Below are positions 36,074-44,991 of a stretch of 64,000 bases of DNA, piece after piece. Source of the stretch: Fulvivirga sp. M361 (GTDB lineage: Bacteria; Bacteroidota; Bacteroidia; Cytophagales; Cyclobacteriaceae); contig NZ_VKDC01000003.1 in NCBI RefSeq assembly GCF_007097395.1, positions 215,510 to 279,509 of the forward strand, in the 5' to 3' direction. The translations under genes were made by a program, and so were the position numbers. The notes under the pieces were generated by a model. The model did not search any database. It had not been told where the DNA came from and saw nothing but the letters and a program-made list of their open reading frames with translations. Within the stretch, counting starts at the first letter, position 1. Each line of letters starts with the position of its first letter.

Positions 36074-38893
36074 ATGTTTAAGCAAACATTTAAGTACAAT
36101 ACCCTCATTTTCCTAATCCTCTTTTTTAGTAGAACTAATGTGTTTTCTCAATGGCAACTAGATGAATTTATTATAGCTACGTGGACTGAGGATGCACTGA
36201 GCATTGGTAGCTATTCGCAATTAGATTATCAAAAAATGCAACTTGTTAAAGATGCACACTTCAATTTAATTTCTGGCCATCATTATATTAAATATAATAC
36301 AGTTCAGGACTTTGAACATAACCGTTATTATCTTGAGATGGCTTCTCAATTTGGATTAAAATACATGACCAGTGATGTTGCTTACCGTGGTATTGATAGA
36401 CGTCCCAAAAATTTGAACCTTTTTGATTCTAACGTTGCCTTATCAATAGTAGAAAATTATCAAAGTGGATTAACAATACCCCAAAGAGAGGCTTTCTTTG
36501 GATATAGTCTGGGTGATGAGCCTAGGTTTAAAGTAGTTAATGATGAAGCTGAAGATGGTCGTAGTGTTGATGAAGAACAATCAATACTAAGGTCATGGAC
36601 TAGAGCTTTTAATCAAATAGATCCATTCAAAGCTACATTTGTTAATCTTTTCCCCTATTACCAAAGTAATATTAATTCCATTCCAAACTTTGATGAATAT
36701 ATGGATTCATATTTACTAGATCCAATACAGGATGAGAATGTAAACATATATTCATTTGATCATTACCCTTTTGAAACTGCAGGAATAAGGACCTCCTATT
36801 TCTACAATTTGCAAGAAATAAGGAATAAAGCAAATGGAAGGCCATTTTGCTCTGTTGTGTTAACTTCACGCCTACCTAATGGGGTTCATGAAGACCCTGA
36901 TGAAAATAAGCTGAGATTTATGACTTTCAGCCCAATTGCTTACGGAGCTAAAGGAGTTTTTTATTGGAAATACCAAGGAACACCGAAGGTAGGAAATTAT
37001 TTAGGACAGTGTTTAGGCAATTTTAGGTCTGACGTAAATATTTATGGGGACAAAGATGCTATACCTGTCCCTGCTGACTACAATAATGATGGACATATTG
37101 ATTTGGGTTTAAAAACTTCTGATGGCCGATGGTTGATCAATTATTGGGAAAATGGCGATGAAAATGGATATAACACCGGTTATGATTGGGACTTTGTATC
37201 TGACTTCAATGTATATGGAGATAAAGATGCAATACCTGTCCCTGCTGACTATAATAATGATGGACATATTGATTTGGGTTTAAAAACTTCTGATGGCCGA
37301 TGGTTGATCAATTATTGGGAAAATGGCGATGAAAATGGATATACCACTGGTTATGATTGGGACTTTGTATCTGACTTCAATGTATATGGAGATATAGACG
37401 CTATACCTGTCCCTGCTGACTATAATAATGATGGATATATTGATTTGGGTTTAAAAACTTCTGATGGCCGATGGTTGATCAATTATTGGGAAAATGGCGA
37501 TGAAAATGGATATACCACCGGTTATGATTGGGACTTTGTATCTGACTTCAATGTATATGGAGATATAGACGCTATACCTGTCCCTGCTGACTATAATAAT
37601 GATGGATATATTGATTTGGGTTTAAAAACTTCAGGTGGTCGATGGTTAATCAATTATTGGGAGGCAAAGGATACTGTTGAGTTAGGATTTGATGGGTATA
37701 CCACCGGATTTGCCTGGGACTTTGAATCTGATTTTAACGTGTATGGAGATGTGAATGCAATTCCTGTTCCAGACGATTATAATGGAGATGGACGTATTGA
37801 TTTGGGTATAAAATCCTCAACTGGCACATGGTATATAAATCACTGGGAAAATGGCGATGCCTTTGGTTATACAACTGGTGATCAATGGGATTTTATTTCT
37901 GATGAAGGTATTTATGGTGATGTAAATTCAATTCCAGTACCTGCAGATTATAATAATGATGGAAACATAGATTTGGGAATAAAATTAGCGGACGGAACTT
38001 GGGCTATTGATTATAAGGTTAAGGAAGGCCTTGTAAATGTAGACGCTGATAATAACCCTACACCAACATGCAAATATTCTATTGTTCAAAACAATAATCT
38101 TTATATTAAGAACATTCTTGGGCCAATTGTAATGAACTCTGATTATATAGGGACTTTTCATGTGCAGAATACACTTATGAATCAAGGTTTTGATTTTGAA
38201 GTTGAGAATTTAGTTAATCCAAATACACCATTGATTCAAAGCATGAATCATAGTACGGATGAAACGTACAATCATTTATTTGCAGGATTATTTATTCAAA
38301 CAAATGAATTGAATGATATATATTATGGATTGGTCACAAATAAAGCCCTCACCCCAATTCAAAGTGTAAATGTTGTTTTAAAAGGCGATTTTAGAAATGT
38401 AACATTTCTATCACCTCGTTTAAATGGTTATGATACAAATCCAACTATGGATTATACTCTCGTCAATAATATTTCGTATGACGATCAGAATGATTTGACT
38501 ACTGTCACAATTCCTGAACTTAAAGGAGGTGAAGTCAGGGTGATCAAATTAGCTCTTAGAAAAGGATTAATAGGAGGTCGAAAGAAAAATGATTCAATTC
38601 TAAAAAACACTGCATTAGACAATGAAGATATCAATTTTTATTCATTAACTAATTACCCCAATCCATTTAGTCTGACAACTGAAATACATTTTTCACTTTC
38701 ACAGGATAGTTACACTAAACTTACGATCTATGATATCAATGGGCAAGAGATAGAAACGGTGGTTGATTCCTACAAAGATGCTGGTTCATATTACTTTGGT
38801 ATTAATTCACGCAATATGAAAAATGGGATTTACATATGTAAACTTGTTACAAATTTAAGGACATTAACTCGTAAACTGGTCGTGAATAAATAA
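36074..38893 (+). CDS. Secreted glycosidase-like protein with six calcium-type repeats and T9SS tail
   Basis: A 939-residue protein with a signal peptide (ending NVFSQ). Residues about 25-315 look like a TIM-barrel glycoside hydrolase: FIIATWTEDAL, KMQLVKDAHFNLISG, FGYSLGDEPRF, IYSFDHYPFE and GAKGVFYWKYQG, with acidic residues at strand ends (GDEP, DHYP). Six 57-residue repeats follow, starting near DNA 37034. Each contains an FG-GAP/VCBS-like calcium loop (DYNNDGxIDLG) and a WLINYWE strand. A beta domain and a type A sorting tail complete the protein (YPNPFSLTTEIHF, MKNGIYICKLV). Repeats 1-4 are nearly identical in DNA. Base composition is more AT-rich than the flanking genes, a possible sign of transfer. 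The glycosidase family and substrate are unknown. Confidence 0.8.
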   Translation: MFKQTFKYNTLIFLILFFSRTNVFSQWQLDEFIIATWTEDALSIGSYSQLDYQKMQLVKDAHFNLISGHHYIKYNTVQDFEHNRYYLEMASQFGLKYMTSDVAYRGIDRRPKNLNLFDSNVALSIVENYQSGLTIPQREAFFGYSLGDEPRFKVVNDEAEDGRSVDEEQSILRSWTRAFNQIDPFKATFVNLFPYYQSNINSIPNFDEYMDSYLLDPIQDENVNIYSFDHYPFETAGIRTSYFYNLQEIRNKANGRPFCSVVLTSRLPNGVHEDPDENKLRFMTFSPIAYGAKGVFYWKYQGTPKVGNYLGQCLGNFRSDVNIYGDKDAIPVPADYNNDGHIDLGLKTSDGRWLINYWENGDENGYNTGYDWDFVSDFNVYGDKDAIPVPADYNNDGHIDLGLKTSDGRWLINYWENGDENGYTTGYDWDFVSDFNVYGDIDAIPVPADYNNDGYIDLGLKTSDGRWLINYWENGDENGYTTGYDWDFVSDFNVYGDIDAIPVPADYNNDGYIDLGLKTSGGRWLINYWEAKDTVELGFDGYTTGFAWDFESDFNVYGDVNAIPVPDDYNGDGRIDLGIKSSTGTWYINHWENGDAFGYTTGDQWDFISDEGIYGDVNSIPVPADYNNDGNIDLGIKLADGTWAIDYKVKEGLVNVDADNNPTPTCKYSIVQNNNLYIKNILGPIVMNSDYIGTFHVQNTLMNQGFDFEVENLVNPNTPLIQSMNHSTDETYNHLFAGLFIQTNELNDIYYGLVTNKALTPIQSVNVVLKGDFRNVTFLSPRLNGYDTNPTMDYTLVNNISYDDQNDLTTVTIPELKGGEVRVIKLALRKGLIGGRKKNDSILKNTALDNEDINFYSLTNYPNPFSLTTEIHFSLSQDSYTKLTIYDINGQEIETVVDSYKDAGSYYFGINSRNMKNGIYICKLVTNLRTLTRKLVVNK
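37034..38030 (+). repeat. Six tandem repeats of 171 bp inside the glycosidase-like gene
   Basis: The codon for the Tyr of each VYGD block lies at 37043, 37214, 37385, 37556, 37742 and 37913. Spacing is 171 bases except between the fourth and fifth, where five extra codons make it 186. Copies 1-4 differ by only a few bases; copies 5 and 6 have diverged. Confidence 0.95.
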
Positions 38894-38996
38894 TGTAAGC
38901 AATACATGTCACATTGGTCTAATTGTAATATGCATTTAATGGGCTAGGTGGACGTTCCTCAATGCACATCGTTTTCCGGTGATCTTGGTCGACTAA

Positions 38997-39027
38997 TTGA
39001 AGGTCCTTTATTGGGCCTTTATCTTTG
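38997..39027 (+). promoter_or_regulatory. Consensus Bacteroidota promoter with no near gene
   Basis: TTG (38997-38999), a 20-base spacer and TATCTTTG (39020-39027) match the TTG-N19-21-TAnnTTTG pattern. The nearest gene starts about 380 bases downstream. The 38894-39406 gap otherwise holds only AT-rich sequence and a short hairpin (AAGGTCC / GGGCCTT) inside this promoter spacer. Confidence 0.5.
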
Positions 39028-39406
39028 AATTACACGAATTAAACCAATAGAAAAATGAAACCATTTTTTTGCTAAAATAAATACTATTTTTTCAGATAGC
39101 ATTGAGCATTAATATCCATGTTAAATATCTAATGGCGAGAAGTATTGTCCTGCTACAAGAGTGCTTGCCTGGTCCTCCTTTGGCATAAGTTCAGGATGAT
39201 ATAACGTATGCCACTGACTTCAAATTCAACATCTGCCTCGGAAATATTAGGTCGTTCGTTCCTTTTGATATTTTCATTTATTTGCCAGATAGAAGTTGAT
39301 CAGGGTTTGAACCTATTAAAAGCCCATTGAATTCTTTAAATTTACTGAAAATACATAGTGAATTTATACCCAACTGAGCATCTATATGTTAGCGTCAAAG
39401 AGCACT

Positions 39407-40021
39407 ATGAAATCAAAAGCTTTCTTCCTCTGCACATTCTGTCTGATAGGTTCATCCATTGTTTCATGCCTCCATGAAACATGTGATCCGGCACCTCCCC
39501 ATTTTGAGATCAAAGGTATAACATCATCTAATAGGAGGTTTACCAATTCGGTAAGGGGTCCGTCGGTAACTTTTGAAGATAACCTGCCGGTGAACTGGAG
39601 CAGTTTTTTAACCAGATTCGAATTCGAAGTTAACTATATTGCAAAAGCAAGAACAGGTTTGAACGGGACACTAATGGCCCTTTCGTGCCTGGGACCAGGC
39701 GAGGCCGGAGATAAAATTGGCGTGGATACGGTCATTGTGCGAACTACCAATGACTACAATAAAGACTATCTGAAAGGAGCTGTTATAAACGATATTATTT
39801 TAGCGAATGACTGGATTTTTCATACAGATGATTTTGATCAATTTATACCGTTAGCCGATTATATAATGAATAATTCTGAAGGTGTACTGTGGCATACATT
39901 TGAACTTAAACTGACGGAACCACCGGCCCGGGACACTGAATTCTCTTTTGAGCTAACGTATAAACTGAATAACGGAGATGAGTTCACGCATACTACTCGA
40001 TCAGTCAATCTCACGGAATAA
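39407..40021 (+). CDS. Hypothetical lipoprotein
   Basis: Starting at ATG 39407 (the earlier ATG at 39386 adds seven residues) the protein has about 204 residues with lipobox SIVSC. The mature part begins with cysteines (CLHETCDPAPPHFEI) and continues as a beta-rich domain (YIAKARTGLNGTLMALSC, DYNKDYLKGAVINDIILAND, FSFELTYKLNNGDEF). It resembles small Bacteroidota DUF5034-type lipoproteins in layout, but I am not certain of that family. It is expected to sit in the outer membrane facing the periplasm or surface. Confidence 0.6.
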   Translation: MKSKAFFLCTFCLIGSSIVSCLHETCDPAPPHFEIKGITSSNRRFTNSVRGPSVTFEDNLPVNWSSFLTRFEFEVNYIAKARTGLNGTLMALSCLGPGEAGDKIGVDTVIVRTTNDYNKDYLKGAVINDIILANDWIFHTDDFDQFIPLADYIMNNSEGVLWHTFELKLTEPPARDTEFSFELTYKLNNGDEFTHTTRSVNLTE

Positions 40022-40134
40022 AAGATGTGGACCGGTATAGTTTCCATAAATTACTAAAAAACGAATACCCTCCGGGCCTGTACGTGTTTTGAGTATACTC
40101 CATACCTATCCAAATGGCTTTTGGTAGGTGTTTT

Positions 40135-40200
40135 TACCGCAGAGGCGCAAAGACGCAGAGGGAATTTCCACGCGCCTAAAAGCTTAGCGCCTCTGCGGTG
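40135..40200. repeat. GCAGAGGCGC hairpin repeat
   Basis: ACCGCAGAGGCGC (about 40136) and GCGCCTCTGCGGT (about 40187) form inverted arms enclosing a further CGCAGAG word. Short repeats of this CGCAGAG type are scattered in many Bacteroidota and cyanobacterial intergenic regions. It lies between convergent genes and may also act as a terminator. Confidence 0.7.
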
Positions 40201-40227
40201 AGAAAAATCGCTTTATTCAATCGATGT

Positions 40228-41175
40228 TTACAAAGGTTTTACCGGTATACAAATGTCCACCGGTGATTTGCCATCCTTTTGTTCTTCAGTGTACATTTCG
40301 AAGCATGGTCCGTCATCCGGCTGGTAGCCGCTGGCCGGGAGCCAGGTACCGAAAAGCCAGTTCCAGGCCTTTTCGTAGTCCTTTGCTGTCAGAATAAACC
40401 GGGCTACGGCATACTTACCGGCGCTGATCTTCATTTTACCAATTTCTCCATCCACCTTTGTATCCGGAGGTATGGTCATGCAGGCGCTCGTTCTGAGGTT
40501 TTGCTCCTCGGTCACCTTCAGGTCATCGTGATATACGGCGAAAAATGTCAGCTCTTTGCTTTCCATCAAACCGCGTGGACCGGCCCAGGCGCAGAGTTTG
40601 TTGAACAGCTGTTCAAACAGTTTTTCATTGCCTTTGTAAGCCCCGGTGTGGCGGATGTAAGCAACCGTCACCTCTGGAAGGTTTTTTACTTCAATACTTT
40701 GATTTAGTTCCATAGTAGATCTCCATTTAATTGTTTTTGATTCGTCACAAAAGTACATGGAGACCTCTTCGGGCCGTTGATGAAAATTGCGGTGTGTTTG
40801 ACTTATATTGCTATTTTCAGTGGACGATTTACGCCATGCCGATGGCGATACTTTAAAGTAGGTTTTAAAGTTCCGGGAAAATATCGAAACATCACTAAAA
40901 CCGCACATCATGGCGATTTCAGAGATGGTATGGTTGGGATTGTATTTTAACAGTGTTGCAGATCTTTCAATTCTTACCCGGTTAATGAATTGAAAGGGCG
41001 TTTCCCTCACCATAGCAAAAAAAATACGATTGAAATGATATTTGGAGAAATTAGCTTGAGATGCTAATTCTTCCAATGAAAACGATTTATCGAGATTGGC
41101 TTCTATGTAATCAAAAACACGATTAATACGCGACTTGTATTCGGCCACAAGGTGTTTGTTTTCGATTGGGTTCAT
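40228..41175 (-). CDS. AraC family regulator with GyrI-like effector domain
   Basis: From the Met at 41175 (315 residues; a longer start at 41205 is possible) the protein begins with an AraC double helix-turn-helix (SLEELASQANFSKYHFNRIF, HTISEIAMMCGFSDVSIFSRNFKTYF, PSAWRK). It ends with a GyrI-like/AraC effector-binding domain (IEVKNLPEVTVAYIRHTG, AGKYAVARF, YEKAWNWLFGTWLPASGYQPDDGPCFEMY). This Rob/SoxS-type combination usually senses drugs or small hydrophobic molecules and activates efflux or detoxification genes. No obvious target is adjacent, though an RND operon lies 2.5 kb away. Confidence 0.88.
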   Translation of the reverse strand: MNPIENKHLVAEYKSRINRVFDYIEANLDKSFSLEELASQANFSKYHFNRIFFAMVRETPFQFINRVRIERSATLLKYNPNHTISEIAMMCGFSDVSIFSRNFKTYFKVSPSAWRKSSTENSNISQTHRNFHQRPEEVSMYFCDESKTIKWRSTMELNQSIEVKNLPEVTVAYIRHTGAYKGNEKLFEQLFNKLCAWAGPRGLMESKELTFFAVYHDDLKVTEEQNLRTSACMTIPPDTKVDGEIGKMKISAGKYAVARFILTAKDYEKAWNWLFGTWLPASGYQPDDGPCFEMYTEEQKDGKSPVDICIPVKPL

Positions 41176-41287
41176 GTTTTTTAAGACTAATTTCCGGTTA
41201 GTCAAAAGTACATATTACCACAAAAGAATGACGAACGAATACATTTTATGACAGACTAAGTTTAGGTTAGCGGTCCTGGTGGTGGGT

Positions 41288-41707
41288 TTATCTTTCAAAT
41301 TCAGTAAGAAAACCATCGACTGCAACTCCGTCATCGATTTTCAAAATATTATCCTCTATTTTTAAAATTCCTCTTTCTGCACCATCAATGTATAGAACTT
41401 GATGGTCATCTTCATGCTGTATTTTGTAATCGTAAGTTCCACTTTCCAATCCGGCATAAATATCTTCAGGGCCGGTTGATTCTATATTATTTTCTATTAT
41501 CAAAACCTTAGTATTTTCATTGAAAACCCAGGATACTTCACCAACATTATAATCGATATTGATCCCGGTAAGCCCACCACTTACATTACTAAGGTTCCAG
41601 GTGCCATTAATGGTTTGTGCCTGAGTGGTAGGATCATCGTCCTGCCCACAACCCGTAAAAAGACCTATAACAAACGCAATAATCAAGGTGAAAATGGTCG
41701 ATTTCAT
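41288..41707 (-). CDS. Lipocalin-like small lipoprotein
   Basis: A 139-residue lipoprotein with lipobox LFTGC and an acidic linker (GQDDDPTTQ). A small beta-barrel domain follows, beginning INGTWNLSNVSGG and including VSWVFNENTKVLIIENN and GTYDYKIQHEDD, a pattern of the lipocalin-like Bacteroidota lipoproteins. Function is unknown. It lies upstream of the AraC/GyrI gene on the same strand with a gap of about 110 bases. Confidence 0.75.
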   Translation of the reverse strand: MKSTIFTLIIAFVIGLFTGCGQDDDPTTQAQTINGTWNLSNVSGGLTGINIDYNVGEVSWVFNENTKVLIIENNIESTGPEDIYAGLESGTYDYKIQHEDDHQVLYIDGAERGILKIEDNILKIDDGVAVDGFLTEFER

Positions 41708-41834
41708 GGTGGTGAGTATTTTTAATGTTGTCTATAAGACGCTTAATCCATAACCATGGTTGGAATGTGATGGTAATCGATATGCCTGGGAAGGTTTAAT
41801 AACACTCGTTAATAGGTATAGAGAAACATATCTC

Positions 41835-41876
41835 ACCCTGGTCTTAGGTATAGCGCAGCGATCCTAAGACCAGGGT
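41835..41876. repeat. REP-like hairpin, family 1, perfect copy
   Basis: ACCCTGGTCTTAGG (41835-41848) and its exact complement (41863-41876) enclose the 14-base loop TATAGCGCAGCGAT. This is the best-preserved member of the family also seen at 23073, 35791, 42645 and 43397. Confidence 0.85.
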
Positions 41877-41975
41877 GGGAATAGTGCAGATGATAATTAT
41901 CTAAGGACATTGAAATGTCACTTTCTGTAAGAGAGAATATTTAAAAATAGATAGTAATAATTATATGTTTTTTAG

Positions 41976-42039
41976 AGTATTGTTGATCATTGATAAAGTA
42001 AGCGTTTTTAAGTGATCAACAAAAAACGCTTGCAATACT
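41976..42039 (+). ncRNA. Candidate structured 5' leader with pseudoknot topology
   Basis: Three pairs of inverted segments are arranged C-A-B-A'-B'-C': AGTATTG (41976) with CAATACT (42033-42039), TTGATCA (41983) with TGATCAA (42013-42019), and AAGCGTTTTT (42000-42009) with AAAAACGCTT (42022-42031). All are exact complements. A/A' and B/B' are interleaved, so RNA could form an H-type pseudoknot or two mutually exclusive hairpins. The element ends 13 bases before the next start codon. I do not recognise it as a known riboswitch. Confidence 0.5.
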
Positions 42040-42052
42040 AAATCCTTTTAAA

Positions 42053-42637
42053 ATGTATTGTTTACGAGCGGCCTTTTTTGTAATTCTAATTACTTCATTA
42101 AGCTCATACGGACAAACTCAGCTTTCTAAACAGAATGATTTTATAGACGGTGTTTACCAAACATTGGACGAATTTAAGACAAACAACCCGTCGATACCTT
42201 CAGTTGTTATTATTCAAGACAAAGAAAGATATGCGTTAAGACAAGTTATATGCGAAGAAAATATAGTTTATGCCTCAAAAGAGGGTACCAGTAAAATAGC
42301 TGCTGTTCATATATGGGGGATATGTGTATATGGAGATCCATATATTAGATATAAAGGGTGTTTTATTAAAATTGCCCGATTCGGATTGATTTCTACGTTT
42401 GCTCTTCCACTAATTTTGTATACAGGACCTGATCTTCCAAACACTCCTGATATTGACGTTTTTGCTGTAGATTTATCAACAGGTAGTATATTTCATCAAA
42501 GAAACGATGCTTCGAAAATAATCGACATCATCAAAAGAGATGAGTTTTTTAAGAATACAAGAATTAAAAAGAAAGACATTGGTTTTTATATAAATCAATA
42601 TAATGCAAGGCATCCATTTAGCTTTAGTAATGATTAG
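42053..42637 (+). CDS. Hypothetical exported protein
   Basis: A 194-residue protein with a signal peptide (ending SYGQ). The mature part has IPSVVIIQDKERYALRQVICEENIVYAS, a cysteine-containing region (GICVYGDPYIRYKGCF), a short hydrophobic stretch (LISTFALPLILY) and a lysine-rich C-terminus (IKKKDIGFYINQY). I recognise no family. The gene follows the pseudoknot-like leader and is itself followed by a family 1 REP-like hairpin. It looks monocistronic. Confidence 0.6.
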   Translation: MYCLRAAFFVILITSLSSYGQTQLSKQNDFIDGVYQTLDEFKTNNPSIPSVVIIQDKERYALRQVICEENIVYASKEGTSKIAAVHIWGICVYGDPYIRYKGCFIKIARFGLISTFALPLILYTGPDLPNTPDIDVFAVDLSTGSIFHQRNDASKIIDIIKRDEFFKNTRIKKKDIGFYINQYNARHPFSFSND

Positions 42638-42644
42638 ACCTATA

Positions 42645-43437
42645 ATCTGGTTTTAGGTTTAGCGCAGCGATCCTAAGATCCTAAAAAGCCGAGAACATCT
42701 GCTCGGACTACTTTAGAAAAATACCTTCTATTATTTACAACATTCGCCTTACAGAATGGACATTAACACGCACAAGTCGGAAGTCGTACCTATACGATAA
42801 AAACGATTTCCAACTTAGCCTCAACCTGTCTTTCATAACTCATACAACTACTCCATTCCCAGGCTGCTGGATCATCTACAAAACCAGCTTTTATCGGGTT
42901 GTGGATATAATCCATCTGCTGGTCAATCATATCGATGGTAGACAGTTCCATAGGGTGGTTATACTGTTGCCATCATTGGAAGTCCAGGTTGCGTTTGTTC
43001 TTTTTGTCAACTCTTTCAAACATCCGCAACAAGCATTCCTGCCTGCTTTCACTTGGATTTGCTTTGATACATTGCCTCAACTGCCTGGAAGTAAAGCTTT
43101 TAAAATCACGAATGATCGCCGATGGTTCCTTACCTTCTGCTGACTCACCATTAAATGGACATGGCTGGCCATGATACACCAGGCATGGATCATTAATCTT
43201 TTATGCCGCTGACAGTAAGCCGGGCTGTCTATCAGGATTTCCCTGTATTCATTCCGTATGAATAGATCGATCCATTTAATTACTGTGAAGGTGACGAAAT
43301 AGTACCCTTGTTGATCGTTGATGGTGTATTTTCTTCCTACAGATTGTAAAGTTGTTTACAGTGAGGTAAACCGAGCGAGACACTCTATCCGGTTATAGGT
43401 CTTAAGATCGCTGCGCTAAACCTAAGACCAGAGTGGT
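42645..43437 (-). mobile_element. Decayed RAYT unit flanked by inverted family 1 REP-like hairpins
   Basis: Copies of the GCGCAGCGAT-loop hairpin lie at 42645-42681 (forward) and 43397-43437 (inverted) and flank a broken RAYT gene. The arrangement, inverted REP sequences around a RAYT gene, is that of a REPtron or IS200-like unit. Confidence 0.65.
42790..43345 (-). pseudogene. REP-associated tyrosine transposase (RAYT), decayed
   Basis: Read on the minus strand, the region gives VGRKYTINDQQGYYFVTFTV, then MASHVHLMVS (the HUH histidine pair), a frameshift, then SAIIRDFKSFTSRQLRQCI, WWQQYNHPMEL and MDYIHNPIKAGFVDDPAAW before a stop at 42790. This is the order of motifs in IS200-like Y1 transposases of the RAYT type. 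It belongs to a different subgroup from the RAYT at 51903 (opening YTINDQQGYYFVTFTV against MSELRKANTDYPYFLTLTV). No good start codon remains. Confidence 0.8.
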
Positions 43438-43672
43438 TACGAATCCTGGCGTTGGGTTAACGCGGGAGAGGAGAAGTAATCTCCTAATCGCCGGACCTGG
43501 TGGGTCGATTTATATCTTCGCAAAATGTTCCGACTCGAAGGAGGTAATAATCAGGTTCATCCGAGCAATGTTATCTTTAATGCAGCATAGTAATGTTGCA
43601 GCCTTAGTAACTTATGTCACGGACTGCCAGGTAATACCAGTCTACTTTTGCTTCATCAAAATAAGATGAAGC

Positions 43673-44989
43673 ATGAACAAGGCATTGTTTTTCAGAGTGG
43701 TCTTTTACTTTTTGGCCATATCTCCATCGTTATGGGGCCAAGAAGTGGTACCCATTACCAAAGAGGAAGTACAGCAGGCAGTTGCGGAGCATAATTTAGC
43801 CATAAAAATATCAGAGCAGGATTTTTATAAGGCTGAGGCGGATTACAAACAAACCACGTCCGTGGTGCTGCCTCACATAGGGGTGTCTTACACCGGTTTA
43901 ACCACAACCAACCCCTTGATGGCTTTTGGCAGTAAGCTAAACCAGGAGATCCTGACCGAAGGGGATTTCAACCCGCAGTTGTTAAATGACCCTTCCAGCA
44001 TTTCTAATTATGCACTGGCCATAGAGGTACAGCAGCCGCTGATCAACCTGGACGGGATCTACCAGCGTAAAGCGGTTAAAACGAAAATGGAGGCAGTGGC
44101 CCTTCGTACTACCCGGACGAAAGACCACCTGGCTTTCGAGGTGGAGCAATACTATATGCAGCTTCAGTTGGCCTATAAAATGGTAGAAGTATTATCCAAA
44201 ACCAAAGAAAGCGCATTAGCGAACCAAAAACTGGCAGAAGATAATTTCCGACAGGGCTATTTGCAAAAAGCGGATGTGCTGGCGGTTGAGGTGCGGGTAA
44301 TGGAAGTGCAAAATCAGCTGCAAACAGCCGGGAGCAATGTAAAGAATATCTCGGATCATCTTTCCCACTTGATGGGAGAAAAAGGGAACGTCGTTTTTAA
44401 ACCGGCTGATAGCCTGTCTTTAAACGTGTCTTCAGAGACGGAGAGCTACCAGGTGTCGAAAAACCGGGCTGATATCAAAGCTTTGCAATTGTCCACCGAG
44501 GCACATGCTACGGTCCATCGTGCCAGTAAGATGTCTTTCCTGCCCCGATTGAATGCTTTTGGAAGTTACCAAATGTATGACGATCACCCTTTTTCTGCGG
44601 ACGCCAATGGCTATGTGGTGGGTGCACAGCTAAGCTGGAACATTCTGGAAGGAGCAAAGCGGGTCGGGTTAGCTCAAAAAAGTAAAGCTGAATTCAAACG
44701 GTCTGAGCTGGAATACGCGCAATATGTATCTCAAAGCAATGTGGAAATGGGTAAAGCCCGACGTATGCTTACAGATGCCGAAAGCCACCTGGTGCTGGCC
44801 CGTCTGGCCATGGACCATTCCCGGGAGTCATTACGTATCCGTACGAACCGTTTCCGGGAAGGGCTTGAAAAATCTGCTGACCTACTATTGGCGGAAACAC
44901 AATATGCCCAAAAACAACTTGAATATTATCAAACCGTTTTCAAGTTCAATTACGCACTTGCATACATTCAATTTTTGACCAAGGTATAA
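43673..44989 (+). CDS. TolC family outer membrane efflux protein
   Basis: A 438-residue protein with a signal peptide (ending LWGQ). Two tandem outer-membrane-efflux repeats are rich in alpha-helix (ITKEEVQQAVAEHNLAIKISEQDF through QLQLAYKMVEVLSKTKESA, and MSFLPRLNAFGSYQMYDDHPF through RFREGLEKSADLLLAETQY). It forms the outer membrane exit duct of a tripartite pump. Two bases separate it from the adaptor gene and the same operon continues with the RND permease. A promoter-like TATATCTTCG lies about 160 bases upstream. Confidence 0.92.
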   Translation: MNKALFFRVVFYFLAISPSLWGQEVVPITKEEVQQAVAEHNLAIKISEQDFYKAEADYKQTTSVVLPHIGVSYTGLTTTNPLMAFGSKLNQEILTEGDFNPQLLNDPSSISNYALAIEVQQPLINLDGIYQRKAVKTKMEAVALRTTRTKDHLAFEVEQYYMQLQLAYKMVEVLSKTKESALANQKLAEDNFRQGYLQKADVLAVEVRVMEVQNQLQTAGSNVKNISDHLSHLMGEKGNVVFKPADSLSLNVSSETESYQVSKNRADIKALQLSTEAHATVHRASKMSFLPRLNAFGSYQMYDDHPFSADANGYVVGAQLSWNILEGAKRVGLAQKSKAEFKRSELEYAQYVSQSNVEMGKARRMLTDAESHLVLARLAMDHSRESLRIRTNRFREGLEKSADLLLAETQYAQKQLEYYQTVFKFNYALAYIQFLTKV

Positions 44990-44991
44990 TC

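Noticed and set aside
37034..38030. Regular repeats considered as CRISPR-like
   Set aside because: The units are contiguous 171-bp coding repeats without spacers.
43433..43669. 78-codon open frame before the TolC gene
   Set aside because: It starts inside a REP-like hairpin, has no family pattern and overlaps the probable promoter region.
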